From the NCBI GenBank assembly GCA_001051155.2, contig JYIP02000004.1, forward strand, positions 1,675,576-1,739,575: a stretch of DNA of 64,000 nucleotides, read 5' to 3'. This stretch comes from Chrysoporthe austroafricana (taxonomy: Eukaryota > Ascomycota > Sordariomycetes > Diaporthales > Cryphonectriaceae). The notes beneath the pieces were generated by a model, which did not search any database, was not told where the DNA came from, and worked only from the letters and a program-made list of their open reading frames with translations. A program made the translations under genes and the position numbers. Below, piece by piece: positions 11,122 through 23,781 of this stretch (positions within the stretch are counted from its first letter, which is position 1; each line of letters opens with the position of its first letter).

Positions 11122-14100
11122 GCGCAATAAGGTGAACCTACAAATATACATCGTGAGTTTGGTTCAAGTGCGGCCTCACGGCGTGTCACTCTTCTCAGAG
11201 CCGCGTTCTGCATTAGCGACGGCGTTCAGGTTGGAAAGATAAAAATAGGAACGTGGATCTGCTTCGGAGGAGGCAAATGTCGGTCGCGGATGACGCTGCT
11301 GTTTTTCAAGAACCCCTGTGGACGAGTATTGGAGCTGTCCACTTTTCGTGTTCCGAACGATGCAGCACGCAGACATTCCGGCATGTTCCCTCGTGAGAGC
11401 TGTCTCTGAGCATGTTCCTGTCTGTGAAGATAGAGAAAGCTTGCCATGCCACTTTCAAGGAACGCGAGGTCTGGGTCTCAAGCCACTTGCCCGTCACAGA
11501 CTGTGTTGGTGGGGGTCCTTAATGGCCTGACGATGCTGCCTCCGCATATCCTTCGGCAAAGGCGTAAGGATCGAACAGGCGTTGCACAGCTCGGCGCAGA
11601 GCTAAATGGCAGAGCGAATCCACTTTGGCTGCCATCATAAACGTTCTCATCATGGGGCTCCTCAACCACAATAGGCGCTCGGATAGGTCCTTAAAATAAT
11701 ACAAGGCACAATTACCCTTCTCACGTCTTGCTTCATCCTCCAGTCATCACTTGGTCTTCTAGGCCTTCGGTCGCTCGAACCTGTCCATGCGCACATGTGT
11801 AGGAGCCTACGGTACCAGCCATATGCTAATATGAGAGGCTGCAGGATATTCTTCTCCAGTTCTATTTCAATAATTTCACTTCTCCTGCGACTCTTTTCAA
11901 TTTCTTGCGGTTAGGTATGTTACCAGAAGGATATCAGGTTATCTTTGGGGAAGGGACCCTTCGACGAGCATGACATATATGACCCGACTGTGGACACAGA
12001 CTCTTCTGTTATCTTCTGGTCGCCATTCAGCCCACTTCTTCGAAGTTATCAATGAGTGAGCAAGTCCGGCCTTCCTGCCTCACCGAGCCATGCATTCACA
12101 GTCAACGTCTTGATACGACCTATCTCGTATGACGTTCTGCCTTGTGTTTTCTTCCGCTCTTGTGCAACGAGGTGCTCTTCATGATGGCGTACACCATTGT
12201 TTCATGTCCCTACGAAATTTTGTCCCGAATTACTACGGAGGAATCACCACTTCGGCATGGCGTCACCTGTGCTACTTACGCATGTGATGGTCCTCGCTGG
12301 TACGGCTGATCAGGAAGCCTCGAGGTCCCTCACAAAAATCAAATGCTCACCCTTGGAAGGACCAGTAAACACAACTTGGAGATATGGGAGACATAGGCGA
12401 CTCGTCTCCTAGTAGAAGTCCTACCCCGAGGCCTCCAAATCGCAATGACAGCTCTGGAGGCAGCTGTGATCGAGGAAGCATGCAGCAGGCATCCGGACGT
12501 TGACCGGCACAGCAGCACTCGGAAAGGTTGCTTGCTATGACAAATACGGCGCCTTCTCATCAATCTATTTGCTTGTCACGGTCGTCGGAACGACACCGCA
12601 TCAACGCAGTGACGCCGCATCATGGCATAGGCTGGCCACGTCGCCTGGAAGTGAGGACAGCAGACTATTCGCCGCTACACACGCGCGACCGCCTCGGTGC
12701 TGTGGGAATAACCAGCCCCCGCCCCAGAGCGTAGCAACATCCCACAAGGCTGCTGTGATACACACCACCGGGCGTGGCTTTGAGGCCCAGCCAGCCGGAA
12801 GAAGTTATGGCGGCTGCCGATGGCACATACCCCTCCCGCCAACATTTCTTTGATGCGAGCATCGATCACTAGACCGGAGATGCTGTGCCGGAATGATGTG
12901 CTTTTTGCGGTATATCATGTTGGTGTGCCGCCATGTCAGTGCTGGTGCTGACTGAGTGCTCGACCTCTAGCGCCCGCCGGTCGAGGATCTTCCTCGCACG
13001 GCTTCTCACTGGATGCGATGGATGCTCTCCAGAGTATTACCAAGCTCACGACGGGAGGCACCGAGAGATCCAGGCTAGTGTCGTACAACGGCGTGGCGGC
13101 TGGTCACAAGAGTGGGAATATCACCTTCGAACCACGTAGGCCCCAGCCACACAGCCTGGTTCCTGCTCACGTTGCCGTGGTTCTGAAGAGGCGTGCCGAA
13201 GGGAACACGACAATAAGCCGCAATACTCTAGTTCGGAGCGTTCCATGGATCGGTGAGCTGACACTGTGACCAACCCCTCGGCCGAGCGGCGCCCACCACC
13301 CACCGGACTTTCAAAGCCGCGTATGGGTATCTTCGAACGAATCGGTTCACCTTGGAGCTTAGTTTGCTGACCTGGGGGCCGTCGCCTTTCCGTCGAGGCG
13401 CTAGGCTTGTAGCCTTGTTTAAACCTGCAAATCGACGAGCCTAGTCTTGCTCAACACGAGTTCTCGGCGATTCCAACCTTAATGCCTTTCTGCGATCCTA
13501 CACACCATCCAGGTCGTCGCTAAGCCAATGGCTCGGCCGGATGACCTACATAAGCTGCCAGCGCCGTCTCCGCTGACGTCCTTGGCAGGCTTCCCCTCCC
13601 TAGATCATCCTATCTAGGTCGAGGTCTGCACTGAGCTGTCTCGTCGAAAAAACCTGGTAATTACCTTGCCGGACTGGAGAGGCGGCCAGAGTCTTAGACA
13701 TACTTCTGCCCGGCTTTAGTGTGGCAGCTCTCCTCAAGCTACCGACGACTCCTCGTATAGGCAAGGATATTGAGGGTTGTATTCCGAGTCGGCTGCCAGC
13801 GCACGCGACAGGGAGGAAGCTATCACTCTGAGGGTTCGAATGGACCGATTCTGATCAGAGTAATATAGAAGATATTATGTCGTTCCGTCAACAGGTCTTC
13901 CGTCATAGGGTGATCAATTGGCTTCAGCCTCGACGCCGGATGAACAGGGGTTCCTCGGCTCCTGCGCTCAACACCCAGCAACCAGCCAACACACTTTTCT
14001 TATTCGCTTGTTCTACACTGCAGCTACACTGGATCCCAGCCATTTGTTGGGCACTAAGCATGTGCTGCAGAGTGCAGACAACCTCCAGGGAAGACTCTGT

Positions 14101-14789
14101 CCAACCCGAACCGAACCAAGCGCGGGGCGTGCTGCAGGCAGGTCGCGGATCTCAAGCACGGCCAGTAAGCTTACCGCCAGTCCGGCTGGGCATCGGTTCA
14201 TCAGACCCATGAAGAGATCTCAGTAGCCAGCCATGCCAGCTCTGAGCTATCCTCGACGTGGTTGTCGTGGCCGCGACCGACTTCCGCCAACCTCGTCCAT
14301 CCTAGGGCCCCCAGCCGACCGAGGACACCAGGCATCGAGATGTCACTATCGTTCCACCGCGTTGCCCAGCACGACCGCCGGCCGGGGAGCACATCATGCA
14401 TTTTCTCGAAGCTCCCCGGGCTGGGCAAACGCCCTAAGGTAACGCGATCGAGTGGCTGCAACAAATGACGACCTTGGACTGTGGCCGACTCACAACCAGG
14501 TTTGCACACACTCCCCCGCCTCCCAAAGCCGTACGCCGTTCTTGGTCAAGCATATAAGATGTGAGCCTTCCGTGAACATTTCCTGCCAGCCTCCTGCTTT
14601 TTCTTCTTTCCCAGTGCGCTACCTATCGTTTCCAGCCTGCCCCTCTCTGTCAAGTCTTCGTCGAGCGGCCTTATATCAGGTTACTCATACCCTCGCTACC
14701 CAAGTCTGCCCCTGGTAACTTCCTATCCAACGCGCCCAAGCTTGTCTCCATCTCATATTCTTCCCCACTCGCTGAGAAACATCCTGAAA
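11122..14789. other. Long intergenic region without a supported gene
   Basis: This 3.7-kb region has only short, overlapping open frames on both strands and no recognisable domain. I see no tRNA, no terminal inverted repeats and no obvious transposon remains. The last 250 bp before 14790 are CT-rich, and an ATATAAG element at 14552-14558 could serve the next gene. Confidence 0.5.
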
Positions 14790-16569
14790 ATGAAGGCTTC
14801 TCTCTCGCTTCTGGTGGCTGTCGTTGCCCCGGTGCTGGCCGAGGAGCTTCAAGCACGTGGTGGAGGTGGCGGCGGTGGTGGATGGGGCGGTAGTGGTGAA
14901 ACTACAACCGATGTCGTCTATACTACAAGTATGTCTTCTGGTTCCTTTTGAGTCTTATCCTCTCTTTCTCTTCTCAAAGACGAAGCTCCCTTATTCTCTG
15001 GCTTCGGGTGTCCTTTCTCCTCTTCAAGGTCTGGAGCGAATCCTCAGCAGCATTTACTTGGCGCCGAAAGCGATACACTCGGGAGTTGCTTCTGGCTGAG
15101 ACCCCTTCGGCCGTGCTGGGATCGATTTATAGAGACCAAGAAGCTAATCAGAGTAATAGCCACGATCTGTCCAATCACCCAAACTACTACGGAAAAGGGA
15201 ACGACCAGGACGTGGACTGAGTACACAACGTCCACCATTGTAGTCACCAGCTGCCCTGGGGGCAGCTGTGGAATTGGTGTGACAGTTCCGGGTCCTACTG
15301 CCTACACGACCACCACGGATGTCGAGTAGTAGGTTCATTGACCCCATAGATGCCCCATCTCAAATCTAACTTGTGGTGCAGCACGTACACGACCACATGT
15401 CCTGTCACGGAAACCATCACCGGGCCCGGCACTACATATACCAAAACGTACACGACCACGTCGGTGTGCAAGGTGAGCTTCCAACATGCCCAGGAATGAA
15501 AGAAGTGAATCCTAACCTCGAAACAGACAATTGTGCCCTCAACGTACTACACGACAATCCCGGGCCCAACATCCTATGCTACGGTATGTCTCTTTGGGAG
15601 CAGATTCCCCTCTTGTTCATTCGAGTATCTATTGCCAAGGCAGACTATTCTGAGAGTACAAGCAACAAGAATGCCTCCGCGATGGTGGCTTCAGAACCAT
15701 TCCTTCTTCCATTTGGTACTTTGACTGACTTTTAAATGTAATGCAGACGGATGTTGTCGAATATACCACTTTGACATCATTATGCCCAGTGACCGAGACC
15801 AAGACCCTGAGCGGTTCAGTTATAACCGTTACGTGGACTTCAACCGAGGTATTTAGGCCTTGAGACACGAAATTAGCTTACTGTCCACTAACGTTACCGC
15901 CAGACCATCGTCACACACAAGCCGACGGAGGTTTATACCACAACATCTCTGCCAGCCGAGACCGAGACAGCTGAAGTCACTTTCTACACCACTATCACTT
16001 CTTTGTGTCCTTATTACACGACAATCACTGAAGGCGGCAAGACGTACACGGAAACACTAACCAGCACCGAGACAATCGTGACCAAAGTTCCCACGGTTAT
16101 CGCCAGTACAGTCTATACAACATCCGCTACGACTGCCTACGAGACGACTGAAACTTTCGTTACCGAGACTTGCCCGGTCACATCGTACACAACTGTGATT
16201 GAAGGTTCTACGACCGTGGTCCAAGAAACCGAAACTCATTACATTTCAGTGACAAAGGTCTATACCACCACTGAGGTTTACCCAATCACTAGCACCGAGG
16301 CAATCGATACTACTGTCGAGGTTACTGTAGGCTCTGGCGAGACCGTATCTGCGTACACTACATATGTAGTAACTCAGAACGGCACGGTCTACCATACCAC
16401 GTCGCAGCAGCCGACAACAGCTATCATTCCTACCACCCGGACGACTACTGCGGGTGGTGCGACCACTTCGAGCTCTTCCCCAACGCAGGTCACCGCGGGT
16501 GCAAACTCACAGAACCGGCCAGCGGCTGCTTTGCTTGCTGGGCTGTTTGGCCTGGTCGCTCTTGTCTAA
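14790..16569 (+). CDS. Thr-rich GPI-anchored cell-wall (mucin-like) protein
   Basis: This is a predicted secreted surface protein. Six exons (14790-14928, 15160-15328, 15382-15472, 15527-15583, 15747-15848, 15904-16569) give 407 residues. The signal peptide is MKASLSLLVAVVAPVLA. A Gly run follows (RGGGGGGGGWGG), then a long Thr/Ser/Tyr/Val-rich region with spaced Cys-Pro pairs such as TTTCPVTETITG, TSLCPVTETKT and TETCPVTSYTT. These are imperfect repeats of one module. The C-terminus ends in a Ser/Thr-rich stalk and a hydrophobic tail (AAALLAGLFGLVALV), as for GPI attachment. The end of exon 2 is uncertain by one codon (GTAGTA at 15326 or GTAGGT at 15329); I prefer the latter. The family is adhesin-like; no specific function can be assigned. 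Confidence 0.8.
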
Positions 16570-18622
16570 ACCCAAGAGAAATATTCAGAACCATGATCAA
16601 TCCAGTTTTCCATTTTCCATGCATGCAGTGCGGACTTTTGAGTACGCAGCTTCTACGCTCACAATTGCTCACGATTTCTCACGCTCCTTACGACCAATTC
16701 GAATGAACGTCTCCTGTTACGGCTCTCAAAACCATGATAATTCTTCAGATCGTAATGATTAAACGACCGTCAACAGGGAAAAATGGGAAGTAGTTTTATC
16801 AGGTTGGGGGTGGGGAGATCAATTTCCACACCACAGCAAACAAGCTACGCGAGCTGGTCACTTTCTAATACTGCCGCTTGAAGATACCTATGCTTCACAA
16901 CGGTCACTGTTAAATTTCTTGTAAATAGACTTGTGTCTCCGAAGACTAAGCCAAGCGGGGTCGGGCAGAGGTGAAAATGACCCAGACCTACGACAGATAG
17001 CTTCCTAGCCCTCTGGGCAGCGAAAGCGAAGAAAGTTATCACATGGCCGCGTAAATTGCTCCCAATACCCGCACATATCTTTTCGTGACTAAGAAAATTG
17101 GACACTGACCGCGCGAGGAGAGGGTGGCATCCCGAATTTCGGGTGACAACACTTCCCAGCCTCCTCTTGGCAAGTACATCTCTCGGAGACAGTAAGCGTA
17201 AAGTGGCACACACACACACCGGCCAACGCCGGCCTGCCGCCATCTTTGAGGCGGCGTCGCCGTAACCTGCGCAGCGTACGGCAGCTGCACGCTTAATTCC
17301 CCGGCAGGCCATGTTTCCCCAGTGAACGAACATGTGATCCTTCATCGAACGGATGCGGTATGTATCTGTACCTCGTTAGCAAGACCCATCGCCATCGCGT
17401 CCTCGTATTCCTCTTCACTACATCCTAGCGCAAACTATGTTACCACCTGTCCGCGTCCCCAGTAGGCAGGTTGACTTACTCAGGTCCGAGAGATGTCGTC
17501 TAAACAAGCGCTGGTGCAGGGGTCAGACTTAAGGTTATCCGGCGATGTGGAGCCAAGGATGCGCAGGAAGTCCTACGAGACTTCGGGTCCCCACCTGCAG
17601 TGGCAGCACTAGGTGAATAAGTAAGATCCCTGTTGCAGATCATCGTCGTCCTCCCAGATTCAGAGCTTCGTCGATCATCTTCTCTGGTCCGGCCTACCAG
17701 AACTTGGTTCCTGAGAATCATGGAGGCCTAGAGAACGTGCCATCTCTTTGCTCTAGAAATACAATGCATATATATCTGTGTCAGCTAAGGACTCCGTACT
17801 GTTTGAAGGCGTTGGCCAGAAGGGCATCACTACTGAGCGGGACGTCAATACGATGTCACGTCGTACCGCGCAGCAACAAGTCCTGGACTACCTAAGGTTT
17901 CGGCATGGACTGTCCAGGAACAGCTGGACTAAGCTTCCGATGAGGTATACTAGATGAGACTACGCCGATCTAAGTTCAGTATTTTTTGCACATGGAGAAA
18001 GTGTGTCTCATTTCCAGCTGAACCCGGTCGAGACCACTTGGCAATTGGTCTTGCGTTCCCAAAATCTCAACCTGGCTACCCCACCCCTAACGTGTTGTTA
18101 TAATTATTCGAGCATGGGTGTTGATAGCTTGAGAATCGACGGCCAGCGCGCAGATGAGAATTATGAAGATCCTCCTAGTGGTAGAAGATGGTTCTGACTG
18201 TGTATTTGTTGAGTACGCATACCCTCTTCCGGACATGAGAGCACCGTCACCGTCATTGAGCTGCTTTGTTCGTTCAGTAAATCCTTATTCTAGCGCTGGA
18301 CCACCTTGGAGTGCAATTTTGCCCCTTTTTTACCAAATCTCCATACCATTGCTGCTTGTGAAAGAGAACGACCACTCATCAATATCTAATGGTCAGAGGG
18401 GCCTATGCAAAATCCCATTAGAAATACAGTAAGTTATACAGTTCAAATTAAAGGATTTTGGATAATACGTTATCATAACCAAAACTAGGTCTGAGTATTG
18501 CATAAGGCCTGTCAAATGTCACCGCTTACACGCTTGCGATAGTATAAAGTGCTGCCGATGAATCAGCGAAAATGTCTGTATTATCGCTACCGAGGAGTCT
18601 TCTTAGGTGATTCGAGTACGTC
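16570..18622. other. Convergent intergenic region, GPI protein to DUF2235 gene
   Basis: This 2-kb spacer has a lower GC content than the coding parts. A short CA repeat lies near 17209-17220. None of the small open frames looks coding. Confidence 0.5.
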
Positions 18623-20419
18623 TCATATGAACACGGACTTAGTCTTGACACCCACTTCAGAGTCACCAACCTTCTTGGCCGAAGGCTTGCTGCTGTCATG
18701 GCCGTAGATGTCCTCAATGCTCATATTCTCGACATATGCAAGAATCGGGGGTGTGCCACCAGCCAACTCCAACATTATCAACTCGTAACGCCCCATCTCG
18801 GCCTCCTCCAGGATTTTGTTCGGCAGGTCCTCCTTGCCCTCGTACTTCCAGATCCACTTTCCATTAACCCTCTTCTGGAGTTCCCATCCCGCGTTGGTCA
18901 GAGCCTCGGCATTCCACTGTCTTTTGTCATCGTAGCCGAGACCGCCAACGGCCAGGCGGATGCGCACTGAGGGATGAATCTTCTCGCACGTATCCTCGAG
19001 ATACTCGGGCAACCCCTTTCCATCGTAGGTGTTGAGCTTGTGGTACATACCGGGGGCACGGACGATGCTGCCAGCGAGGGTGTATATAGGACTGTGGGCG
19101 CGGAGGATGGCGCCGGTGCCCCAAGGCCGGACAGGGTGGTTATTCTTGATGATCTCATCCTTAGCCCATTTGTAGTAAGGTGTAGTGACGACCTAGGCCG
19201 CTTTCTCCTTGAGTCTGTGGTCAACCTTGCTCTTGATAGATTTAATCATTTTCGGAGACTTTCCCTTGGGCGCCGGGGCTTCTTCGGTGGGCATAGTGGC
19301 GGCCTTGGGCTGCTTGCGATAGTACCTCTCCGTATCAGAGAGCATTCGATGAAGCGATACTTCGTCAAATTCAACACCCACGTCGACAAGTTGATCCATC
19401 ATCCCTGAGAAGCCCGGTCAGCGCGATGCGTTTTGGAATGGCTATAACAAGACGGAGAAAGGACAGAGGTGTAAACTTGCAAGCCATAGACATATTGGCG
19501 ATTCCCTGGTCGGGCCAGCCACCGCCGACATTGCCATGATTTCCGGGGAACCAGACCTGGCGGAGATCAGTGAAGCCGTTGTTGGAAGAATTACGTTCCC
19601 ATACCGAGGGACTGAACGGCGGCCGAGGCTCGTCAAGCGCAAGTGCATGAAAAGCGTGCTCGACCCGATCAGACAACACTGTGTCGTAGAATCGAAGCTC
19701 GGAAGTCGTGTGGCCCATGCCGAGCTTCTTCATCCAGGGGATGGACGGGATGCCGAGACTGCCGACAGTATCAAAGACTGCTACAGCCTTGATTGTGATG
19801 AGCTTGCCGGAGCCGCCTTGTTCGAAAACTCGCGTGTACCCCTTCTCGACAAGCCTCCGTCTGTATTCCGCCTCAGCGTCGTCACCCATGGGCTTTTGAT
19901 CAAAAGGAACCCCAGGGAATGGATTTTTATAATCTCTAGTCCGCCAATTCTGCATGTCTTTGAAGATGGGATAGAAGAACTGCATTCCCTCCCGGGTTAG
20001 GAGCCCAAGGTCTCCAATCATGCCAGAGATACTTCGAGCAATAAAAGCACCCCGCGAGAAACCGATGAGGATGATCTCGTCGCCGTCGATGTAGTTGGCA
20101 CAGATGAATGCGTAGCTCTCGCGTACATGCTAGCCTTCGTCAGCAAAGGACTTCTCCCGCAGCACTGAGGTGCAATCACTTCTGCAACACCGTTGCCGAA
20201 AGCACCACCGAAGAAAGTGTCCGCCATGGTACTTCCGGTACCGACACCGGATTGGTAGTTGATGATCTGGGCAGTGCCATCGCTACAATTCTGTTTGAAG
20301 GATCGGGCCAGCCGCGTAACGTTGGAAGGAGGCTGAGGCCTGCCCTTCTCAAAGCCCTTGTCGGAATTCATCCAGGTTCCATCGCAACAAATGATGAGGC
20401 GCTTCTTCTGTCGAGCCAT
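18623..20419 (-). CDS. DUF2235 alpha/beta-hydrolase (Tle1-like), with an in-frame UAG
   Basis: DUF2235 proteins are serine hydrolases related to the T6SS phospholipase Tle1; fungal members have unknown substrates. Exon 1 is 20419-20180 and exon 2 is 20129-19481. Exon 3 starts at 19404 and ends at the TGA at 18623. Visible motifs are the N-terminal LIICCDGTW and the nucleophile elbow GFSRGAF (Ser about 105). KAVAVFDTVGSLG and the C-terminal acid/His region WFPGNHGNVGGGW follow. The second intron (19480-19405) must use a GC-AG pair to give SMAWMMDQL. A TAG at 19195-19193 interrupts exon 3 in a linker, yet the frame stays open and family-like after it (NNHPVRPWGTGAI, YTLAGSIVRAPGMYHK). It may be a recent pseudogene, a readthrough case, a sequencing error, or spliced by a 66-nt intron (19225-19160, weak GTTGAC donor). 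Confidence 0.82.
19405..19480 (-). other. GC-AG intron in the DUF2235 gene
   Basis: This 76-nt intron begins GCAAGT and ends CTTCTCAG. The donor is the canonical GTAAGT with T2 replaced by C, the commonest non-canonical intron class. Frame and conserved sequence (MSMA + W + MMDQL) require this pair; no GT donor gives an open product. Confidence 0.7.
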
Positions 20420-21675
20420 TTCGGACTCTGGGCCTGGTATGTGTACGGAAGGTTGTTGATATAGGTTATCTAGGACTCGCGTATGTATAGTAATTAACAC
20501 AATCAAAATGTTGCTCAATCAAAGTGACCACAAAGGGACACAACAGCGTTTCTGTTGAGAGATCCCCCAAAGGGTGCAGTAGAAGAGATGAATCGCTGAC
20601 AGCTCTTGAGATAGTTAATGCAAATGATGTAGCAGTTGCAAGATGAGACTACGCCCGGAGAGGAGGGGAAAGTGCCGAGGACAGCGATGGAGACAATGAC
20701 GCATTCGCAAGAAGGTATCCTACCTTCCCATTGAGATAAAAATGATTGGTATGAGTGGTGTGAGATTTATAATCATTGCATACAGGTGTCGAGTGTAGGA
20801 CATAATTCAAGACAGCCAAGGACGACCACAATCCGGCCATTGATGATGTAATTACCTAGATACCCTCCGAGCAAGGGGAACAGTGCTTTCGTTACCAAAC
20901 CAATACCCTAGTAAAATAAGCCTGTTTGTTCATCATTACCATTACAGAGACCTGTCCTCTTTACGGAGCTTGGAGTCCCGTCTTGAGGACTTGGTGGCAA
21001 TGGTGAGGATGGCGCTGGCGTGAGTGAGGAAGGCCAAAGAGCAGGTGAAGACTATAGCATATTTTGACAACTGGGGAAGACATCCTGGACAGAGACTTTA
21101 TTCCTGGCTTTTCGAAAAAGCGAGCCTCATCTGAATAGAAGAATAAACTATACTATGTATCTCGGGACGGGGTTAGAAAGGACAGGGGAACAGAGAAGGA
21201 AGAGGCCATCACGAGATGAATTAGGCGAGGTCAGAAGTGGATTTATAATGATTGCATTTAAGATACTCTAGCATCCAATCATGGGCCGAGAACTCAAAGC
21301 TTGCACGAGCAATCGTCATTCCGCCGGCCACCATCTCTGGCCTTCGTCATGTCCTCGAAGACTTGCCCGACTTGCCCGATCAGTCTGCGTCGTGTAACCA
21401 AGTCTCTATGTTAACAACGCAACATCCAATGCAGCGCAGAGAGGATTAAGTCGCCAATTCGTGGCAAGCAGAACCAGATAGATGGGTGGGATGACGAGTA
21501 GAGAGTGGGGGTCCTCGACCTGCACAAGACCGATCACCTGGACGCAGGGCCGTGAGGCCGGAAACTTCTCCACTTTCCAATTCGGTCGATATCATCGGCT
21601 CAAACTGCACGACGTCGAGATTCGCCTGAAATCGTCAGGATTCTTGAAGCTCTTGTCACCGTTTCCTATTCGTCG
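20420..21675. other. Divergent intergenic region, DUF2235 gene / APH kinase
   Basis: This AT-richer 1.25-kb spacer contains two near-identical 17-mers (ATTTATAATSATTGCAT) about 475 bp apart, at 20767-20783 and 21241-21257. I see no gene. The repeat is too short to call an element. Confidence 0.5.
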
Positions 21676-22890
21676 ATGGCCAAAGCGCCGACACCCGGAG
21701 AAGGCGATGGGGTCGAGGCATTCTTCGAAAGATGTGGCCTCTCGCCGGACACGCGGCATCAGTGTCAAGCACTGATCAGGCATCTTTTCCCGGACATGAC
21801 CATCGAAGAGGTCAGCCCCCAGGGGTACTGTTCCTATACCTTATGTGTAGGACTTGATGAGATAGTTCAATTCAGACCGCCGGCTCATAGGCTGAACATG
21901 GCTCTGGCCGAGGCGGTTCACGATGTCTACGGCAATCTTGCACCACGTACTCGGCTCCTCACCGTGATGGAGCCCTCCGCTTCAGCTTCATCAGTGATGA
22001 TTCACGGCAGCACTTCAGATGATACACGGCCTGTCGATGAAGGCGTTGTGATAGAAGACGACCGGAAATCTCTACCGTGTTTCGATGTCATATCCATGAC
22101 GAGAATACAAGGCATCTCACTTACCGAGCTCCGCAACTCATCTATAACCCGCTCACTGACGGCGGCCCAATTCAGGCGGCAACGCGAGGCACTCGTCAGC
22201 CAGTACGCCCACTTTCTTGCGACTGGCTGGAACCGGCGCGCTTCGCGGTCGTTTCCTGCGGCCTCGAATCTTCCAAGAAGAATCGGTGACTCGATTCAAT
22301 GGCGATTGGAGCAGATGGGTGCCCGTCTTCCAGAACGTTTTCAGCCTCTGGTGGTCAGCTCTCTGTACCGGATTGACGAGATCATGGCGCTGCCGTGGGT
22401 TCTAACGCATGGCGATGTGGTTCCAGGCAACATCATGGTCCAGACGAGTGAGGACACACCCGGAGACGTCGCCCTGGCTGGGCTCTTGGACTGGGCTGAA
22501 GCAGAATATCTACCATTCGGGGTGGGAATGTACGGCCTGGAAGAGCTGCTGGGCGAGACTGACGCCAGCGGCCGGTTTTCGTATTACTCTGATGCTTCAC
22601 AGCTTCGCCGGCATTTCTGGGCACGGCTGGCGACGGCGCTGCCTGCCGTTGATCTCAGATGTGGTAGTCATTCTCAGGGCCTCGTGGATGCTTCGCGTAC
22701 TCTGGGAGTTCTGCTGTGGCATGGGATTGCTTTTGACAACGGTAAGCTGGACCGGGTCGTCGATGAAGCCAGGGACGCAGAGGAGATCAGGCGTCTTGAT
22801 CTCTTTCTCAATTCACAGTTGATAAGTTCCGGGCACCCAGGCAGTGGTGGCACTAGTGGTGATGCGTCAGATACAGAGATTTGGTGGTAG
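21676..22890 (+). CDS. Aminoglycoside-phosphotransferase-fold (APH) kinase-like protein
   Basis: This single-exon gene gives 404 residues of the fungal APH family, which has a protein-kinase-like fold. The true substrates in fungi are mostly unknown; antibiotic resistance should not be assumed. An N-terminal lobe contains QGYCSYTLCVG and IVQFRPPAHRL. The catalytic loop is LTHGDVVPGNIMV (His 245, Asp 247) and the metal-binding segment is GLLDWAEAEYLPFG (Asp 272). Both match the APH HGDxxxxN and DW motifs. The ATG at 21676 starts MAKAPTPGEGDG; no upstream exon is evident. It lies beside a DUF2235 gene in a sparse region that looks accessory. Confidence 0.87.
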   Translation: MAKAPTPGEGDGVEAFFERCGLSPDTRHQCQALIRHLFPDMTIEEVSPQGYCSYTLCVGLDEIVQFRPPAHRLNMALAEAVHDVYGNLAPRTRLLTVMEPSASASSVMIHGSTSDDTRPVDEGVVIEDDRKSLPCFDVISMTRIQGISLTELRNSSITRSLTAAQFRRQREALVSQYAHFLATGWNRRASRSFPAASNLPRRIGDSIQWRLEQMGARLPERFQPLVVSSLYRIDEIMALPWVLTHGDVVPGNIMVQTSEDTPGDVALAGLLDWAEAEYLPFGVGMYGLEELLGETDASGRFSYYSDASQLRRHFWARLATALPAVDLRCGSHSQGLVDASRTLGVLLWHGIAFDNGKLDRVVDEARDAEEIRRLDLFLNSQLISSGHPGSGGTSGDASDTEIWW

Positions 22891-23781
22891 ACCTGTGAAT
22901 GCAACAAGACCACCGTGGATGGCTGGGCTTGGATTGGAGAGCTTCCTTTCCTGCATTTGTTTTCATTTGTCTTCCAGGAGAACATCATGCACCTGATTCC
23001 CTACTAAGTCCTGTTTTTTAGGCGTGTTCAAAGGTATGATTTGGCACTGCGGGCTTCTCAGATCGTCCGATGCTATCAGCGTGTGGACATCCTGACAGCA
23101 TATTAATTGATTGAGTCTCATATAGGCGAGCTATGCATTGCGAGAGAAGGGCGGACCAATGGATGGCCTACTTTTCTTGTTGGAGATTGACAGCCAACCA
23201 AGCCCGCAAGCAATACCGTAGGTACCGAGTAAGCAAGTCGGCATCGTGTTCCAAGGGAAGAAGAGGTGCTCACGCACTGTGGCACTTTTCTTCTGATTAG
23301 ACCATTAAGACCTGATCTGAGGGACGAGGCGCTTCAGACAGCGTCGATGAGCAAGAGACAGAGGCAGAAGAGCGTAACGATGAAACCGATAAACTTGGCC
23401 AAGCAATACTGACAGACGGAACGACGTACGCATGTACGGACATCATGAGGAATAGCCAGCCACGAAGTATAGGCTCCACGCCAAGCCAGCACAGAGTCGC
23501 GATGAGCTAGCCCCCGGAGTGTTAGTTGAGCCCCACTATCCAGATGGACAGGACGTCGGACGGGCTTGTTGGGAGAGAACGCAAAACTTTTGTCCATTCA
23601 TGTCATATATGACTGGTATCCTGCTGGCAGCTTGGTCCAGCTGGCCGGCCCTTGCTCTTTACAGATCACTAGTAACTGTGCCCGTGTCTGCAAGTATCTA
23701 TCGCCGGTCCATAAAACTCTTGGAGTGGCTCAATCATTCGCTTACACTCCTCTCCATAGCCATGATACTCTCATCAAAGGC
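22891..23781. other. Convergent intergenic region, APH kinase to LEU2
   Basis: This 3' flank of two convergent genes has short open frames only, without domains. Nothing else is evident. Confidence 0.55.

Noticed and set aside
17952..20655. 15-bp identical word at 17952-17966 and 20641-20655 (AGATGAGACTACGCC)
   Set aside because: One or two 15-mer matches are expected by chance in 64 kb; the flanks do not align.
20767..21257. Two similar AT-rich 17-mers about 475 bp apart
   Set aside because: No inverted-repeat or target-site structure; too short to call a mobile element.
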